Shown: positions 33,579 to 42,664, counted from the stretch's first letter. The stretch is 45,715 bases of DNA from Lentisphaeria bacterium (GCA_017503545.1 JAFVSW010000222.1:1-45715), one strand, 5' to 3'. The notes: generated from the letters alone by a model not told the origin. Program-made: numbers and translations.

Positions 33579-36151
33579 TTTTACTGCGTAATAAACTCCG
33601 GCATAACGGGATCCTGCCCGTTGTGACCGGATTCCTTCTGACAATATTTGCTTGCACGCTGGATGCGGAAACAGGTATCACACACTATCGTGACCGTGTT
33701 TCCGGCGATGATGCGTGCAAAGCCGGCGATTTTACGACCGGTGCAAGTTTTTACCGCAGTTACCGGAGAGAAGCGGAAGATAACAGAGACAGCAAAGCCA
33801 TCCGCGACGCATACGAACGGGAAATTGATGCCTGGATCCGCGCCGGATTGGGCAACAGTGCAGACACTCTTCTGGATCAATACAAGAAAGCATATCCTGC
33901 CGCGGAATTGGATTCCACATCCATTGCATTGTGGCGCGCGGATATCCGTATCTTGCAGGACCGGTTGGATGAGGCAGAAAAGTTATTGACTCCGGTTCTG
34001 CAATTGATGCAGAAAAATGATCCGCGCCGGAAACAGGCAATGTCCTCCATGGCATTTATCCGGGAATATCAGAAAAAATACCGGGAAGCAGCGGAATTAT
34101 ACGATGAACTCTCTTTTTATGAGGGTGATAATACATTCAAACGCAATACCATCGAACGCAGTATTCTGATGCGGATCGCCGCAAAAGAATATGATAAGGC
34201 GTTGAAAAAACTGCTGGAAATGCCCCTTGCCAACAAATCCGTACGGGATCTGACCTCCATGAAACTGTTGAGTTTCTATTTGCGTTTGGAAAAAGATCCA
34301 CCGGCGGAATCTTATCCGGCATGGGAAGAAATCCTCCGGGGACAACCGGAAATCCGGGACTCCGTTCTTTATTCCGCATGTCGCCTGATTTCGGATTCCT
34401 TCTATGCCCGCAAAGATTATAAAAACTGTCTTGCGGCTTCTCAACTTGCATACAATTGTGCCTCATCCGCCAAAGAGGAACGGGATGTTCTCAGCAGCAT
34501 GATTGTCACATTGGAAAAAACGGCAGATGTCAATGGTGCCGCGCAATTGGCAATGGTGCAATACGACCTTTTCCAGGGGAACCGCACCACACCGGAAATC
34601 AAATTGCGTTATTGTCAACTGCTGATCAATGCAAAATTGAATGATTCCGCATTAAAAATCGGTGCAGGGATATTTGATACGGTACAATCCAAAGAAACCC
34701 GGGAGAAAGTTTTCCGTTCCCTGTTCAAAGCGTTTCTGGAGAAAAATGCGTTTCAACATGGGGAAAAACTCCTTGATATCTATTTGCGTGATCAGAAAGA
34801 TTCTGCCGAATATCAATTGATAAAAGCCGATTTGTATTATCAGGAAGGCAGAAAAAAAGAAGCTGCCGCCTTGTGTCTGCAAACCGCAGAAAAAGACCCG
34901 GCATGCCGGGATAAAGCATACAGAAAAGCGGTCCGGATTTATTCTGAAATCCGGGATTACAAAAATGTCGTGGATGTCAGCAGTCGTATTCTCCGGATGA
35001 CGCCGGTAGATCCCGTTGTGTTCCATCGTGCAGAATCATACAGACACCTGAATGATTTTTCCGCTGCACACCGGGATTATAATGTGTACTTGAAACTTCC
35101 GGCGGAAAAAGCCCCGGAATCGTTCCGGATTCAGGCGCAATTCCGGATAGCAGAAATGTTTATGGCGCAGGGTAAAGTTTCCGATGCCGAACGTATATTC
35201 CAGAATATTTTCCGGAAACATACAAAATCGGAATTCGCTCCCGCTGCAGGATATTGGCTTGTTCATGCAAAGTTGATGCAGGAAAACAGCGTCAATGCCG
35301 AACGTTTGACATGGCAATTGGCAGAACGTTATCCCGATTCCGTTTATACCTATTCTGCAATTCTGCGGCTTGCCTCTTATTATCGGACAATCAACGCAGC
35401 AGACCGGGCGGCAAACGTTCTGGAATCCGCAGTAAATCAAACGCGGCATCCTGCGGCACGCGCACGGGCATTATATGAAAAATCGTTGATTGCTGTTCAG
35501 CAGAAAAAATATGACTTGGCAGAAAAAACCATTCAGGAATTGCTGACTCAATTCCCCGATGACAGAAACGTAGGTGCTGCCCTGTATTTGCGCGGCGATA
35601 TCCGCAGAATTAACGGACATTTGCAGGAAGCCATCGCAAACTATCAATATGCCGCACTCAAGGGAAAAGATACCTTGCTGGAACAGGCATCCCTTGGAGC
35701 AGAGGGCGATTGTCTTTTTGCACTTGCAGCAAAAGCGGACAAGGCTGAATTGTATCAGAAAGCACTGGCTTGCTATCATAAGGTTCTGGCATGTAAAAAT
35801 GTATTGCCGGAATACCGGGCTATGGCAATTTACAAAAGCGGAAAATGTATGGAACTTTCCGGCACTCCGGTGAATGAAGTCATAACAGAATACAAAAAAT
35901 TATTGTATCTGGTTGTGGCAGAACAGGCACCCACGCATCCCGGCGAATTGTTCTGGATTGTGAAAGGGATCGATGCATTGACAGCACTTGCCCGTGCCAC
36001 CCCCACCGGGGAACACATTAATGCAGCAATCGAAGCTGCAAACTATTTAGGAAAAACCGGTCTGATTTCAGCAGAAAATATGCGTAAACGCATCAAAACT
36101 CTGAGACGCCGGAAATACAGACCTTTAATACAGGAGATTCATAAAAAATGA
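33575..36151 (+). CDS. Secreted TPR-repeat protein
   Basis: This 858-aa protein has an N-terminal hydrophobic signal ([19 protein letters not shown]) and is otherwise built of tetratricopeptide-type helical repeats. Recognisable units include [40 protein letters not shown] and [20 protein letters not shown]. Such proteins are periplasmic scaffolds that bind partner proteins. It starts on the recA stop, and its own stop overlaps the ExbB-like gene (ATGA), so it belongs to the following envelope module. TPR proteins next to ExbB/ExbD-like genes recur in PVC bacteria and Bacteroidetes, but no fixed function is known to me. Confidence 0.82.
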   Translation: MILLRNKLRHNGILPVVTGFLLTIFACTLDAETGITHYRDRVSGDDACKAGDFTTGASFYRSYRREAEDNRDSKAIRDAYEREIDAWIRAGLGNSADTLLDQYKKAYPAAELDSTSIALWRADIRILQDRLDEAEKLLTPVLQLMQKNDPRRKQAMSSMAFIREYQKKYREAAELYDELSFYEGDNTFKRNTIERSILMRIAAKEYDKALKKLLEMPLANKSVRDLTSMKLLSFYLRLEKDPPAESYPAWEEILRGQPEIRDSVLYSACRLISDSFYARKDYKNCLAASQLAYNCASSAKEERDVLSSMIVTLEKTADVNGAAQLAMVQYDLFQGNRTTPEIKLRYCQLLINAKLNDSALKIGAGIFDTVQSKETREKVFRSLFKAFLEKNAFQHGEKLLDIYLRDQKDSAEYQLIKADLYYQEGRKKEAAALCLQTAEKDPACRDKAYRKAVRIYSEIRDYKNVVDVSSRILRMTPVDPVVFHRAESYRHLNDFSAAHRDYNVYLKLPAEKAPESFRIQAQFRIAEMFMAQGKVSDAERIFQNIFRKHTKSEFAPAAGYWLVHAKLMQENSVNAERLTWQLAERYPDSVYTYSAILRLASYYRTINAADRAANVLESAVNQTRHPAARARALYEKSLIAVQQKKYDLAEKTIQELLTQFPDDRNVGAALYLRGDIRRINGHLQEAIANYQYAALKGKDTLLEQASLGAEGDCLFALAAKADKAELYQKALACYHKVLACKNVLPEYRAMAIYKSGKCMELSGTPVNEVITEYKKLLYLVVAEQAPTHPGELFWIVKGIDALTALARATPTGEHINAAIEAANYLGKTGLISAENMRKRIKTLRRRKYRPLIQEIHKK

Positions 36152-36786
36152 AATTGTATCTGCAAATGATCCGGGATGGCGGCCCTATCATGGTCGTTAT
36201 CGCTTTCTGTACTTTGATCGCGGTGTTTATTTTTCTCAAGAAATATATGCAGTTTTATCGCGCTCAAGTCAATGTCGATGATCTGATCAAAGGTTTGGTC
36301 AATGTCCTGAAACGCGATGGTATGATCGAAGCAATCACATTGTGCGAAACTACGCCGGGACCGGTGGCACGTATCCTTTCCGCCGCAATCCATGCCTACC
36401 AGAACGGCGATGATATCAAACAATCGCTGGAAGATCAATCACTAATCGAAGTCCCGAGATTGGAAGCGAATCTGAATATTCTTGCCACGATCACCTATAT
36501 CCTCCCGTTGCTCGGCTTGCTCGGTACCGTTACCGGTATGATGGAAACGTTCCGTATCATGCAGCAAAGTTCTGCCGTCACAATGCCCGAACTGTCCAAA
36601 GGCGTGCATTTGGCTCTTGTCTGTACGGCGGCGGGGTTATGCGCCGCAATCCCATGTCATATCGCCTATAATTTTCTGCTGACAAAGGTACAGGGATTCT
36701 GTGTGGAAATGGAACGGGCATCCTCCTCTATCATGGCATTTTTCCAGCAGCACGCTCAGGAGAACGCGCAGAATGAAGAAAAATGA
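36148..36786 (+). CDS. ExbB/TolQ-like proton-channel protein, second system
   Basis: This 212-aa protein has three predicted membrane helices (about 13-33, 113-133 and 153-175). The family core LLGLLGTVTGMMETF and the third-helix Thr in LVCTAAGLCAAIPCHIAYNF are conserved, so the channel part looks functional. It differs clearly from the ExbB at 6126, being shorter and lacking the long loop. It overlaps the TPR gene upstream and the ExbD-like gene downstream (14 bp). Confidence 0.88.
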   Translation: MKLYLQMIRDGGPIMVVIAFCTLIAVFIFLKKYMQFYRAQVNVDDLIKGLVNVLKRDGMIEAITLCETTPGPVARILSAAIHAYQNGDDIKQSLEDQSLIEVPRLEANLNILATITYILPLLGLLGTVTGMMETFRIMQQSSAVTMPELSKGVHLALVCTAAGLCAAIPCHIAYNFLLTKVQGFCVEMERASSSIMAFFQQHAQENAQNEEK

Positions 36787-37249
36787 AACAACCACTTCCT
36801 GTGTTCATGTACGGACCAGACTGCAGCCCTTCCGGGGACTGCCGCCGTTCATCCCGTATCTGGGCCTGTTTTTCATTCTGATCCTGTTCTTCATGCTCAG
36901 TTCCAGTTCAATGCCGGTCCAGGGAGTCAAAGTAACACTGCCCACAGCTGCCATGCGGGAAACCCAATATGTCTCCCGACACATGATTGTTACCGCCGAT
37001 GCATTCGGCAAATTTTATTTCAATGATATCCCGGCGGAAAATTTGCAGCAGTTGAAACGGCGCGTCTCGGAGGCTGTATCCAAATACGGAACATCCGATG
37101 AACTTATATTCCGCTGCGATCAATCCATCAATGCGGATACTATGATGAAACTGACGGAAATCGCCAGCGAATTGAATATGACTGCTCTCTTTGTTGTTGA
37201 CCAGCCGAAACAAACCGGTAAAACATCTTTCATGGAAACAGAACGATGA
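36773..37249 (+). CDS. ExbD-like protein lacking the transmembrane aspartate
   Basis: This 158-aa protein has the ExbD/TolR layout: a short N-terminus, one membrane helix (IPYLGLFFILILFFML, about 27-42) and a periplasmic domain with MIVTADAFGKFYFNDIPAEN and ELIFRCDQSINADTMMKLTE. The helix contains no Asp where ExbD/TolR has the essential proton-relay Asp; the aligned spot reads FIPYLG. It may act without proton relay or need a partner. I start at 36773, which follows AGGAG and overlaps the ExbB-like gene; a longer frame from 36701 is inside that gene. Confidence 0.75.
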   Translation: MKKNETTTSCVHVRTRLQPFRGLPPFIPYLGLFFILILFFMLSSSSMPVQGVKVTLPTAAMRETQYVSRHMIVTADAFGKFYFNDIPAENLQQLKRRVSEAVSKYGTSDELIFRCDQSINADTMMKLTEIASELNMTALFVVDQPKQTGKTSFMETER

Positions 37250-38022
37250 AAAAATATAACGGGGAACTTACAATCCGTGATCTGTTTTTACTGTGTCTGA
37301 TCACGGCTATAACTTTTCTTCTGCCTCCGCTGCTTTTTCAGCCGCGGAAGAATACCCCTGCCCCGAAAGTCCAACGGAAACCATCCGCGGTCATTGTCAA
37401 AAGTGATACATTCAGCCCCCCGGGACTGCAGGATCAGTTTTATTATCATGATCCCGAAGTCTTTTTGAATGGCGATGATGCCCACACCTTTGCGTTTTTC
37501 CGTATCCGGGAACATAATCCCGAATATTTACTGAAACAACTTGGAAGTCTGCCGGAATTGGAAACAGAAAAAGTTTCCTCCCTGCAGCCGGGTAAACTCC
37601 CCGGTTCAACAAGCAGAATCAGTGCCGTACCTTTGCGCGAACCATATCCCGTAAGCCGGAAATCGGTGACGGACTCCGGTAAAACATGGAATTATCCCAT
37701 GCTTTTCAGCCCGGATGGATTACCCCTTCCCGATTGCAGGATCAATGCAGAAAAAAATGCTGAAGTACCCGGAAAACCGACAAAACTTCAGATCAATGTT
37801 CCGCTGTTGAATGAAATGGAAACTTTTGTCCATGTGGAAATCGTTGCCTCCTGCGGTAACAAACAGATGGACCGGATTGCCCAGCGGGAAGTCAACCGTT
37901 ATTTATTGTCAAATTCCCGTTTCGGATGGAAACATGGCATGATCCTCACCGTTTACTGGGGACAAAACGTTATGGTGGCTCCGGCACCGGAAGAAACGCA
38001 AACAGAAGGGAAACGGTCATGA
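37246..38022 (+). CDS. Membrane-anchored TonB-like protein of the recA-linked module
   Basis: This 258-aa protein has a short N-terminus, one membrane helix (LFLLCLITAITFLLPPLLF, about 13-31), a periplasmic middle part of about 150 residues and a C-terminal segment. In that segment, FVHVEIVASCGNKQMDRIAQ and LTVYWGQN could form the strand-helix-strand of a TonB C-terminal domain. There is no Pro/Lys-rich spacer. It starts on the stop of the ExbD-like gene (ATGA) and occupies the TonB position. TonB relationship is a weak structural inference; it could also be an unrelated anchor. Confidence 0.55.
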   Translation: MKKYNGELTIRDLFLLCLITAITFLLPPLLFQPRKNTPAPKVQRKPSAVIVKSDTFSPPGLQDQFYYHDPEVFLNGDDAHTFAFFRIREHNPEYLLKQLGSLPELETEKVSSLQPGKLPGSTSRISAVPLREPYPVSRKSVTDSGKTWNYPMLFSPDGLPLPDCRINAEKNAEVPGKPTKLQINVPLLNEMETFVHVEIVASCGNKQMDRIAQREVNRYLLSNSRFGWKHGMILTVYWGQNVMVAPAPEETQTEGKRS

Positions 38023-38267
38023 TCCCCATTTATCCTGAACAAGTGATTTATTTATTCACCATATTCTTTTTTCTGATTCTGGGCTTTTTGTGGCTCCGGG
38101 AAGAATTGAATCAAAGCCGTGTCAGTTCAAAATGGACAGCGGATAAAAAATCGTTATATCTCTGCGGGAAATGCCATCTCTCCTTCCTGGCATTCCGCGG
38201 GCAAACCGTTGTGCGCTGCCCGCGCTGCGGCGAACTTTGCTTTCTTCGCCGCCGCAAACGCTTCTGA
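38019..38267 (+). CDS. Small membrane protein with zinc ribbon
   Basis: This 82-aa protein has an N-terminal membrane helix (VIYLFTIFFFLILGFLWL) followed by a zinc-ribbon-like pair of CxxC motifs, CGKCH and CPRCG, separated by 15 residues, and a basic tail (RRRKRF). It starts on the stop of the TonB-like gene (ATGA) and is the last gene of the module. Its ribbon probably lies in the cytoplasm, given the basic tail. The role is unknown. Confidence 0.72.
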   Translation: MIPIYPEQVIYLFTIFFFLILGFLWLREELNQSRVSSKWTADKKSLYLCGKCHLSFLAFRGQTVVRCPRCGELCFLRRRKRF

Positions 38268-38271
38268 TCGT

Positions 38272-38778
38272 TTATTTTGCGTTTTTACGTAATTCGATCT
38301 GTTTGGCGCGGACTGCTTCCACTGCCTTATAAGGATCTTTAATATTCAATACGGTGGATTCCATAGGACAAAGACCATCCCGTTTCCGGTTCAGAATACG
38401 CGGAACCAGTAAAGTATAACTGGCGGTGATCTTATGCGCTTTCAGAAAATCAACGGCTTCCTGACTCATCACTTCTGCATGGACATGTTTGACTTTTCCA
38501 CATATCGCAATCGCGGCAGTCGCTCTGCCAATCACTTTGTCAACCACAACGGTCCCCCGCAAATCCCCTTTATTTTTATCATAAATGACCAGTAACGGAC
38601 TGACGCCGCGTCCATTTTCGATCATCACAATCTTTCCGTCTTTCATCAATACACAAGCGGCTTTATTTTCCAACAACATTTTCCGTGCCGCTTCCAATTC
38701 CGATTTTGCGGCGGATAAGGTTACAGAAGTAAAAAGCATAATTACAATCCCTATCAAAAAATTCCATATTCTTTTCAT
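38272..38778 (-). CDS. DUF1893-family protein with a signal peptide
   Basis: This 168-aa protein begins with a signal peptide (FLIGIVIMLFTSVTLSAA). It continues with the DUF1893 (TM1506-like, cytidine-deaminase-like fold) pattern: GRGVSPLLVIYD, VVDKVIGRATAAIAIC, HAEVMSQEAVDFLKAH, LVPRILNRKRDGLCPMES. Known family members that I recall are cytoplasmic, about 130 aa and of unknown function; a secreted version is unusual. AGGAG lies 6 nt before the ATG. A MITE copy ends 34 bp upstream, so its native promoter may have been displaced. Confidence 0.8.
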   Translation of the reverse strand: MKRIWNFLIGIVIMLFTSVTLSAAKSELEAARKMLLENKAACVLMKDGKIVMIENGRGVSPLLVIYDKNKGDLRGTVVVDKVIGRATAAIAICGKVKHVHAEVMSQEAVDFLKAHKITASYTLLVPRILNRKRDGLCPMESTVLNIKDPYKAVEAVRAKQIELRKNAK

Positions 38779-38811
38779 GAAAGACTCCTGTTTCTCTCTT
38801 TATTTATTACT

Positions 38812-38976
38812 GAGGCAATTTCAAAAGTCTTCAAAAATGCCTGAAAACTCTTGTTGAGATCTGAAAACGGAGCGTTTGAGGTGGTTACCCACTGGGTAGC
38901 CACGCACAAACTACCATTTCCATCTCTTCAACAATCCTTTTTCAGGCAAATTTTGACGGACTTTTGAAATTACCTC
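38812..38976 (-). mobile_element. MITE copy B (165 bp)
   Basis: This is the same element as copy A on the opposite strand, with terminal repeats GAGGCAATTTCAAAAGTC and, read inward from the other end, GAGGTAATTTCAAAAGTC. TACT flanks both sides (38808-38811 and 38977-38980), a 4-bp target duplication. The central hairpin GTGGTTACCC-ACT-GGGTAGCCAC is conserved with a compensated change. It lies between the DUF1893 gene and copy C. Confidence 0.9.
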
Positions 38977-39040
38977 TACTGTTTTCTATTCATAACATAT
39001 CACAATACTGACAAATTTCAATTTATTTTTCCATTTATTT

Positions 39041-39126
39041 GAGGTAATTTCAAAAATCAGGCAAATTTTGACGGATAAAAGATTGTTGAGTTCTCAGGCA
39101 GTTTTAAAGACGTTTGAAATTGTCTC
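39041..39126 (+). mobile_element. MITE copy C, internally deleted (86 bp)
   Basis: The left end matches copy A through GATTGTTGA. The sequence then jumps to the right part (CTCAGGCAG...) and ends GACGTTTGAAATTGTCTC. About 80 central bases, including the hairpin, are missing, with GA/GAG microhomology at the junction. The flanks share only TTT, so the 4-bp duplication has decayed. This copy looks older than A and B. No gene lies between 38779 and 39146. Confidence 0.75.
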
Positions 39127-39146
39127 TTTACAGAAAAAATTTACAC

Positions 39147-39950
39147 TTACCGTTTCCGGTATGCCGCAGGCGCAATTCCATAATTTTTGCGGAAGGCTTT
39201 GGAAAATTGAAAACGGTCTGAATATCCTCCCAGCTCCGCTATCTCCTCAATCGACATTTCCGGATCACTCAACAACAATTGCCGGGTATATTCCAAACGC
39301 TGCGTTTGACGGTATTCCTTCGGCGTCATTCCCAGCGCCGCTTGAAATTCACGATAAAACGAATTCACCGGTATCCCCGCATAACGGGCGATTTCCACGT
39401 TGGTCACTGTTTTATTCCGGTTCCGGCTGATCCATTCGGCAGCACGCCGGATCCCCGGCGGAATCCCATGATTTTCAGACGTCAGGTCTTCTTCCGGAAT
39501 CTGACATAAATAATGATACAACATCAAACGTAATGCAATTGCGGAAGTGTGAATCGTTGCTTTGCCAGTCATCTGATGCTGCATCCTCTGAACCGCTTCC
39601 GCAGGAAAAATATAGATTCCACGCTTCCCGCTGTCATACGGAAACGGCGCATGAAAATGCAGATAAAATTGACGGAAACTCTGTTTCGCCCGGGTCGAAA
39701 AAACCGTATACGGCGGAATCAATGCAACCATATCCGGCTTCAACGCATACACCGTTCCCTGATAATGGATCTCTGCGCCCGGTGTTTCATTCCAATAGAA
39801 CAGCCAATCGGTGTAAATCACATCCGGAAAATTCCACATATCCACATTGCGGTATCCGGAAAAACGGATCGTTATATCAAATGGTGCAGAAATACATTCA
39901 TAATCATTCAAAAAAGTTGAAAATGACATAAAACAGGTAATCCTTGACAT
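39147..39950 (-). CDS. AraC-family regulator
   Basis: This 267-aa regulator has an N-terminal cupin-like sensing domain of about 150 residues (YQGTVYALKPDMVALIPPYT) and a C-terminal AraC DNA-binding domain with two helix-turn-helix units: NVEIARYAGIPVNSFYREFQ and SIEEIAELGGYSDRFQFSKA, followed by FRKNYGIAPAAYRKR. It is divergent from the gene at 40021 with only 70 bp between them, so it likely controls that gene in response to a sugar. An in-frame ATG at 39929 could be the start. Confidence 0.88.
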   Translation of the reverse strand: MSRITCFMSFSTFLNDYECISAPFDITIRFSGYRNVDMWNFPDVIYTDWLFYWNETPGAEIHYQGTVYALKPDMVALIPPYTVFSTRAKQSFRQFYLHFHAPFPYDSGKRGIYIFPAEAVQRMQHQMTGKATIHTSAIALRLMLYHYLCQIPEEDLTSENHGIPPGIRRAAEWISRNRNKTVTNVEIARYAGIPVNSFYREFQAALGMTPKEYRQTQRLEYTRQLLLSDPEMSIEEIAELGGYSDRFQFSKAFRKNYGIAPAAYRKR

Positions 39951-40020
39951 TTTATTTTTGTTTTTTATGTGCTATAATATAGATGCAATTCAACAAAATT
40001 ACAAATAAGGAACGTACAAA

Positions 40021-41043
40021 ATGACACTTTCAAAAAAAATGAAACAGAAAGTTTTTCTCGAAATCGAACAGCTGATCATTAAAAACAGAAAGGTAAGAGC
40101 AGAACATAAAGTAAAATTGGGCGAAAGTGCTGCACCTACTCCCGAAAATATCAATAATACCAATCCCCTGCTCGGTAAAGTCAATACAGATTGGCCTGCC
40201 TTGCTGGAACCGGAATACTCCAATGCCGCAAATGCCATCCGCGAAGCATTAAAAGAACTCCCCAATGATGATCTCAAGAATTATCCCAAAATCCCCATGG
40301 ATAAATTGTGGCTCTGGGGCGGCCCCACTCCTTATTGGGGCGGAAATATGGCGGACGATGCACTCGTAACTGCTGCCGATTATTTCAAAGCGGAAAACGG
40401 CGTATATGTTTACGGTGCAACCAATGAAAAAACGCTGCAGCTCCATGCCGGATTCAAAAAATTGATCTGTCAGGTCAACGAAAATTGCAGAACTCCGGGC
40501 GCACAGGAAGGTTCTACCGATGAAGAGAATGCAGAACGACTCAGTAAACTTTCCCTGCAATTCCCCAATATCATCGGTGCCGTTTGTGATGATATGACGA
40601 CCAGTTATCTGCACATTGTCCCCCCCGAACCCGTGCAGGCCGTCCATCGCGGATTGAAGAAATATAACAAAAATCTGAAACTGTATGGCGTAGTATACGC
40701 CCATGAATTAATGGGAGATAAAGATTTCTCCCTCGTTTCCGAATATTTCGATGTCGTCAACTTCTGGCTCTGGCATATGGAAGATATTCTGGAATATGAC
40801 CGCTATATCGAAATGTGCCGGAAAACATTCCCCGGAAAACCCATCCTCCAGGGTATCTTCCTCCATGAATACGGTTCCTCCGATGCCGGACAGATGCCCG
40901 AATTGCTGATTTATCAGTTGGAACGCTGCCGTAAATATCTGGCAGAAGGTGTACTGGAAGGCGTGGTTCTCCTCGGCGACCGCGAAATCCGCAAATGGCC
41001 GGATTCCGCAAAAGCCGTTCAGGAATACCTCCTCGGAAAATAA
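40021..41043 (+). CDS. Unrecognised cytoplasmic protein, possible TIM barrel
   Basis: This 340-aa protein has no signal peptide. The N-terminal 85 residues are helical and charged. Afterwards a regular alternation of strands and helices (GVYVYGATNEKTLQLHAGFK, NIIGAVCDDMTTSYLHI, LKLYGVVYAHELM, YFDVVNFWLWHMEDILEYD, ILQGIFLHEYG, EGVVLLGDREIRKWP) resembles a TIM barrel with acidic residues at strand ends (DD, E, E, D). This suggests a glycosidase-like or sugar enzyme, without a family I can name. AAGGA precedes the ATG by about 10 nt. A terminator follows at 41087, so the gene stands alone, probably under the divergent AraC regulator. Confidence 0.7.
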   Translation: MTLSKKMKQKVFLEIEQLIIKNRKVRAEHKVKLGESAAPTPENINNTNPLLGKVNTDWPALLEPEYSNAANAIREALKELPNDDLKNYPKIPMDKLWLWGGPTPYWGGNMADDALVTAADYFKAENGVYVYGATNEKTLQLHAGFKKLICQVNENCRTPGAQEGSTDEENAERLSKLSLQFPNIIGAVCDDMTTSYLHIVPPEPVQAVHRGLKKYNKNLKLYGVVYAHELMGDKDFSLVSEYFDVVNFWLWHMEDILEYDRYIEMCRKTFPGKPILQGIFLHEYGSSDAGQMPELLIYQLERCRKYLAEGVLEGVVLLGDREIRKWPDSAKAVQEYLLGK

Positions 41044-41086
41044 GATCAAACGGAACTCAAATAAACGATGTCAGCATCTTGATTCC

Positions 41087-41132
41087 AACTCCGGTGGCAT
41101 ATCTTAAAAAATCGCCGCCGGAGTTTTATTTT
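41087..41132 (+). terminator. Rho-independent terminator of the 40021 gene
   Basis: A 12-bp stem (AACTCCGGTGGC at 41087-41098 with GCCGCCGGAGTT at 41114-41125, one G-T pair) is followed by TTTATTTTAC. It acts on the plus strand only; the T-rich side is absent on the other strand. Confidence 0.8.
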
Positions 41133-41787
41133 ACAATGCAGTTTCCGTCATTGCTTTTCCCATCAGAAATGCGTTGCGGCAATCAACAGGGAATTGTTCA
41201 TTCCGGCTTCGTTCTTTCTCTGCCGGATCAAAAAGTGTTGCATCGTATTTGCTGTAATCATCGAATTGTTTGGTGTTATACGCATATAACACCGGCGGTT
41301 CCCCACTGTTGAATAAATGACCGCCGAACGCCCGGAGCATCCGCAAACGTTCCCCGTAATGATGTTGTTCCGCCCCCTCTTGCGGAACATTCATGGTATA
41401 CACAAAAGCGGTCCGGATTTTTCTTTTAATCAAAGATGAATGTGCCGGATCATACCGGAAATTTGCAAAATAAAGACGTTCAATCAAATTGCGGAACATG
41501 CCACTTTCCCCACCAAAATAAATCGGAGTTCCAAAAATGATCCCGTCAGACTCCAACAACTTTTCCAGAACCGGTGTCAACGCATCCCGTATGGCACATT
41601 TGCCGTATGACGGCGCATGATTCAATTTACACGCAAAACAACTTTTGCAACCGCTGAATTGCAAATCGGTCAAATGAATCAATTCCGTTTCCGCACCGTT
41701 TGATGCGGCTCCGTCAAGTGCATGCTGCAATAAAGTCGCAGTATTGCCGGTATGACGCGGACTGCCGTTGATTGCGTAAATTTTCAT
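41131..41787 (-). CDS. FMN-dependent flavoprotein (NADPH reductase / iron-sulfur flavoprotein type)
   Basis: This 218-aa protein has the flavodoxin-like phosphate loop NGSPRHTGNTATLL (residues 7-20) and the GIIFGTPIYFGGESGMFRNL segment. The cysteine cluster CKSCFACKL followed by a Cys ten residues later resembles the iron-sulfur flavoprotein (Isf) group, whose last spacing is usually shorter. It would be a cytoplasmic oxidoreductase. It is 6 bp downstream of an AraC regulator gene and co-transcribed with it. Confidence 0.82.
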   Translation of the reverse strand: MKIYAINGSPRHTGNTATLLQHALDGAASNGAETELIHLTDLQFSGCKSCFACKLNHAPSYGKCAIRDALTPVLEKLLESDGIIFGTPIYFGGESGMFRNLIERLYFANFRYDPAHSSLIKRKIRTAFVYTMNVPQEGAEQHHYGERLRMLRAFGGHLFNSGEPPVLYAYNTKQFDDYSKYDATLFDPAEKERSRNEQFPVDCRNAFLMGKAMTETAL

Positions 41788-41793
41788 AATATA

Positions 41794-42639
41794 TCATTCC
41801 TTTTCTGTTTCCGGGTTCTTATCAAAACCGCCATTCCGCTGATATTCCCGGGGAAACATCCCGAAGCGACGGTAAAATGCATTGGAAAAGCCGGAAACAT
41901 TGGCAAACCCGCACATGTCTGCAAGTTCATTGATCCGGTATTGATGTGATTTCAATAACAGCATCGCAGCATAATCCAATCGGCTTTGCTGTAAAAATCG
42001 CTGAAAGGGAATCTTAAATCGACGTTGAAACAACAAGCGGAAATAAACCTCCGATATCCGCCGGTCCGCCGCTAACTCCGCTTGACTGTACGGATAAAAT
42101 GGATTGTGCCGGATCATTTCCCATACCTGATAAATACGGTACGGATCCCCCGCCACATGACGTGCGTCGCTGTTTTCCGTTGTGATAAGGCAAATAAGCT
42201 GTTCAAATTTGACTGTCATTTCATTGGGATCATATCCGTCTCCGGAAAAAAACCATTCGCCGATCTCCTGATACAGGTCTAAAATCCGCCCCACTTGATC
42301 AGCCGGAATGGCAATACATCTTTCCGGATACCGTTTACATAAAAAATCATGTATCCGTTTCCCACGCGCCCCGATATAATCAATCCAGAGATGACGGTAC
42401 TGGCAATGTCTCCCGCGAAAATGATAAATCCGGCAGGTATCTTTGTTCCAGAAAATACACGGACCTTTCAAAATCATCCGTTCAGCATCACTCCGCAGCT
42501 CAACTTCCCCCTCCGCGATCATTTCCAATGAATAATATCCCGGTGTGGATGACAATGGAAGATGAATATGATTCGGGTCGAAAACACGGTCAAAGACCGC
42601 CTGGATCTCCAAATCGCCAAAATACTCATTTGCTCTCAT
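41794..42639 (-). CDS. AraC-family regulator
   Basis: This 281-aa protein has an N-terminal cupin-like domain (GYYSLEMIAEGEVELRSDAE, VFDPNHIHLP) and a C-terminal AraC pair of helix-turn-helix units (YSQAELAADRRISEVYFRLL; YRINELADMCGFANVSGFSN) ending FYRRFGMFPREYQR. Upstream, a 9-bp inverted repeat at 42665-42695 could be its site. It leads the flavoprotein gene. The ATG has AGGAG nearby. Confidence 0.88.
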   Translation of the reverse strand: MRANEYFGDLEIQAVFDRVFDPNHIHLPLSSTPGYYSLEMIAEGEVELRSDAERMILKGPCIFWNKDTCRIYHFRGRHCQYRHLWIDYIGARGKRIHDFLCKRYPERCIAIPADQVGRILDLYQEIGEWFFSGDGYDPNEMTVKFEQLICLITTENSDARHVAGDPYRIYQVWEMIRHNPFYPYSQAELAADRRISEVYFRLLFQRRFKIPFQRFLQQSRLDYAAMLLLKSHQYRINELADMCGFANVSGFSNAFYRRFGMFPREYQRNGGFDKNPETEKE

Positions 42640-42664
42640 TGCATACTCCTGAAATTCAATCTTC

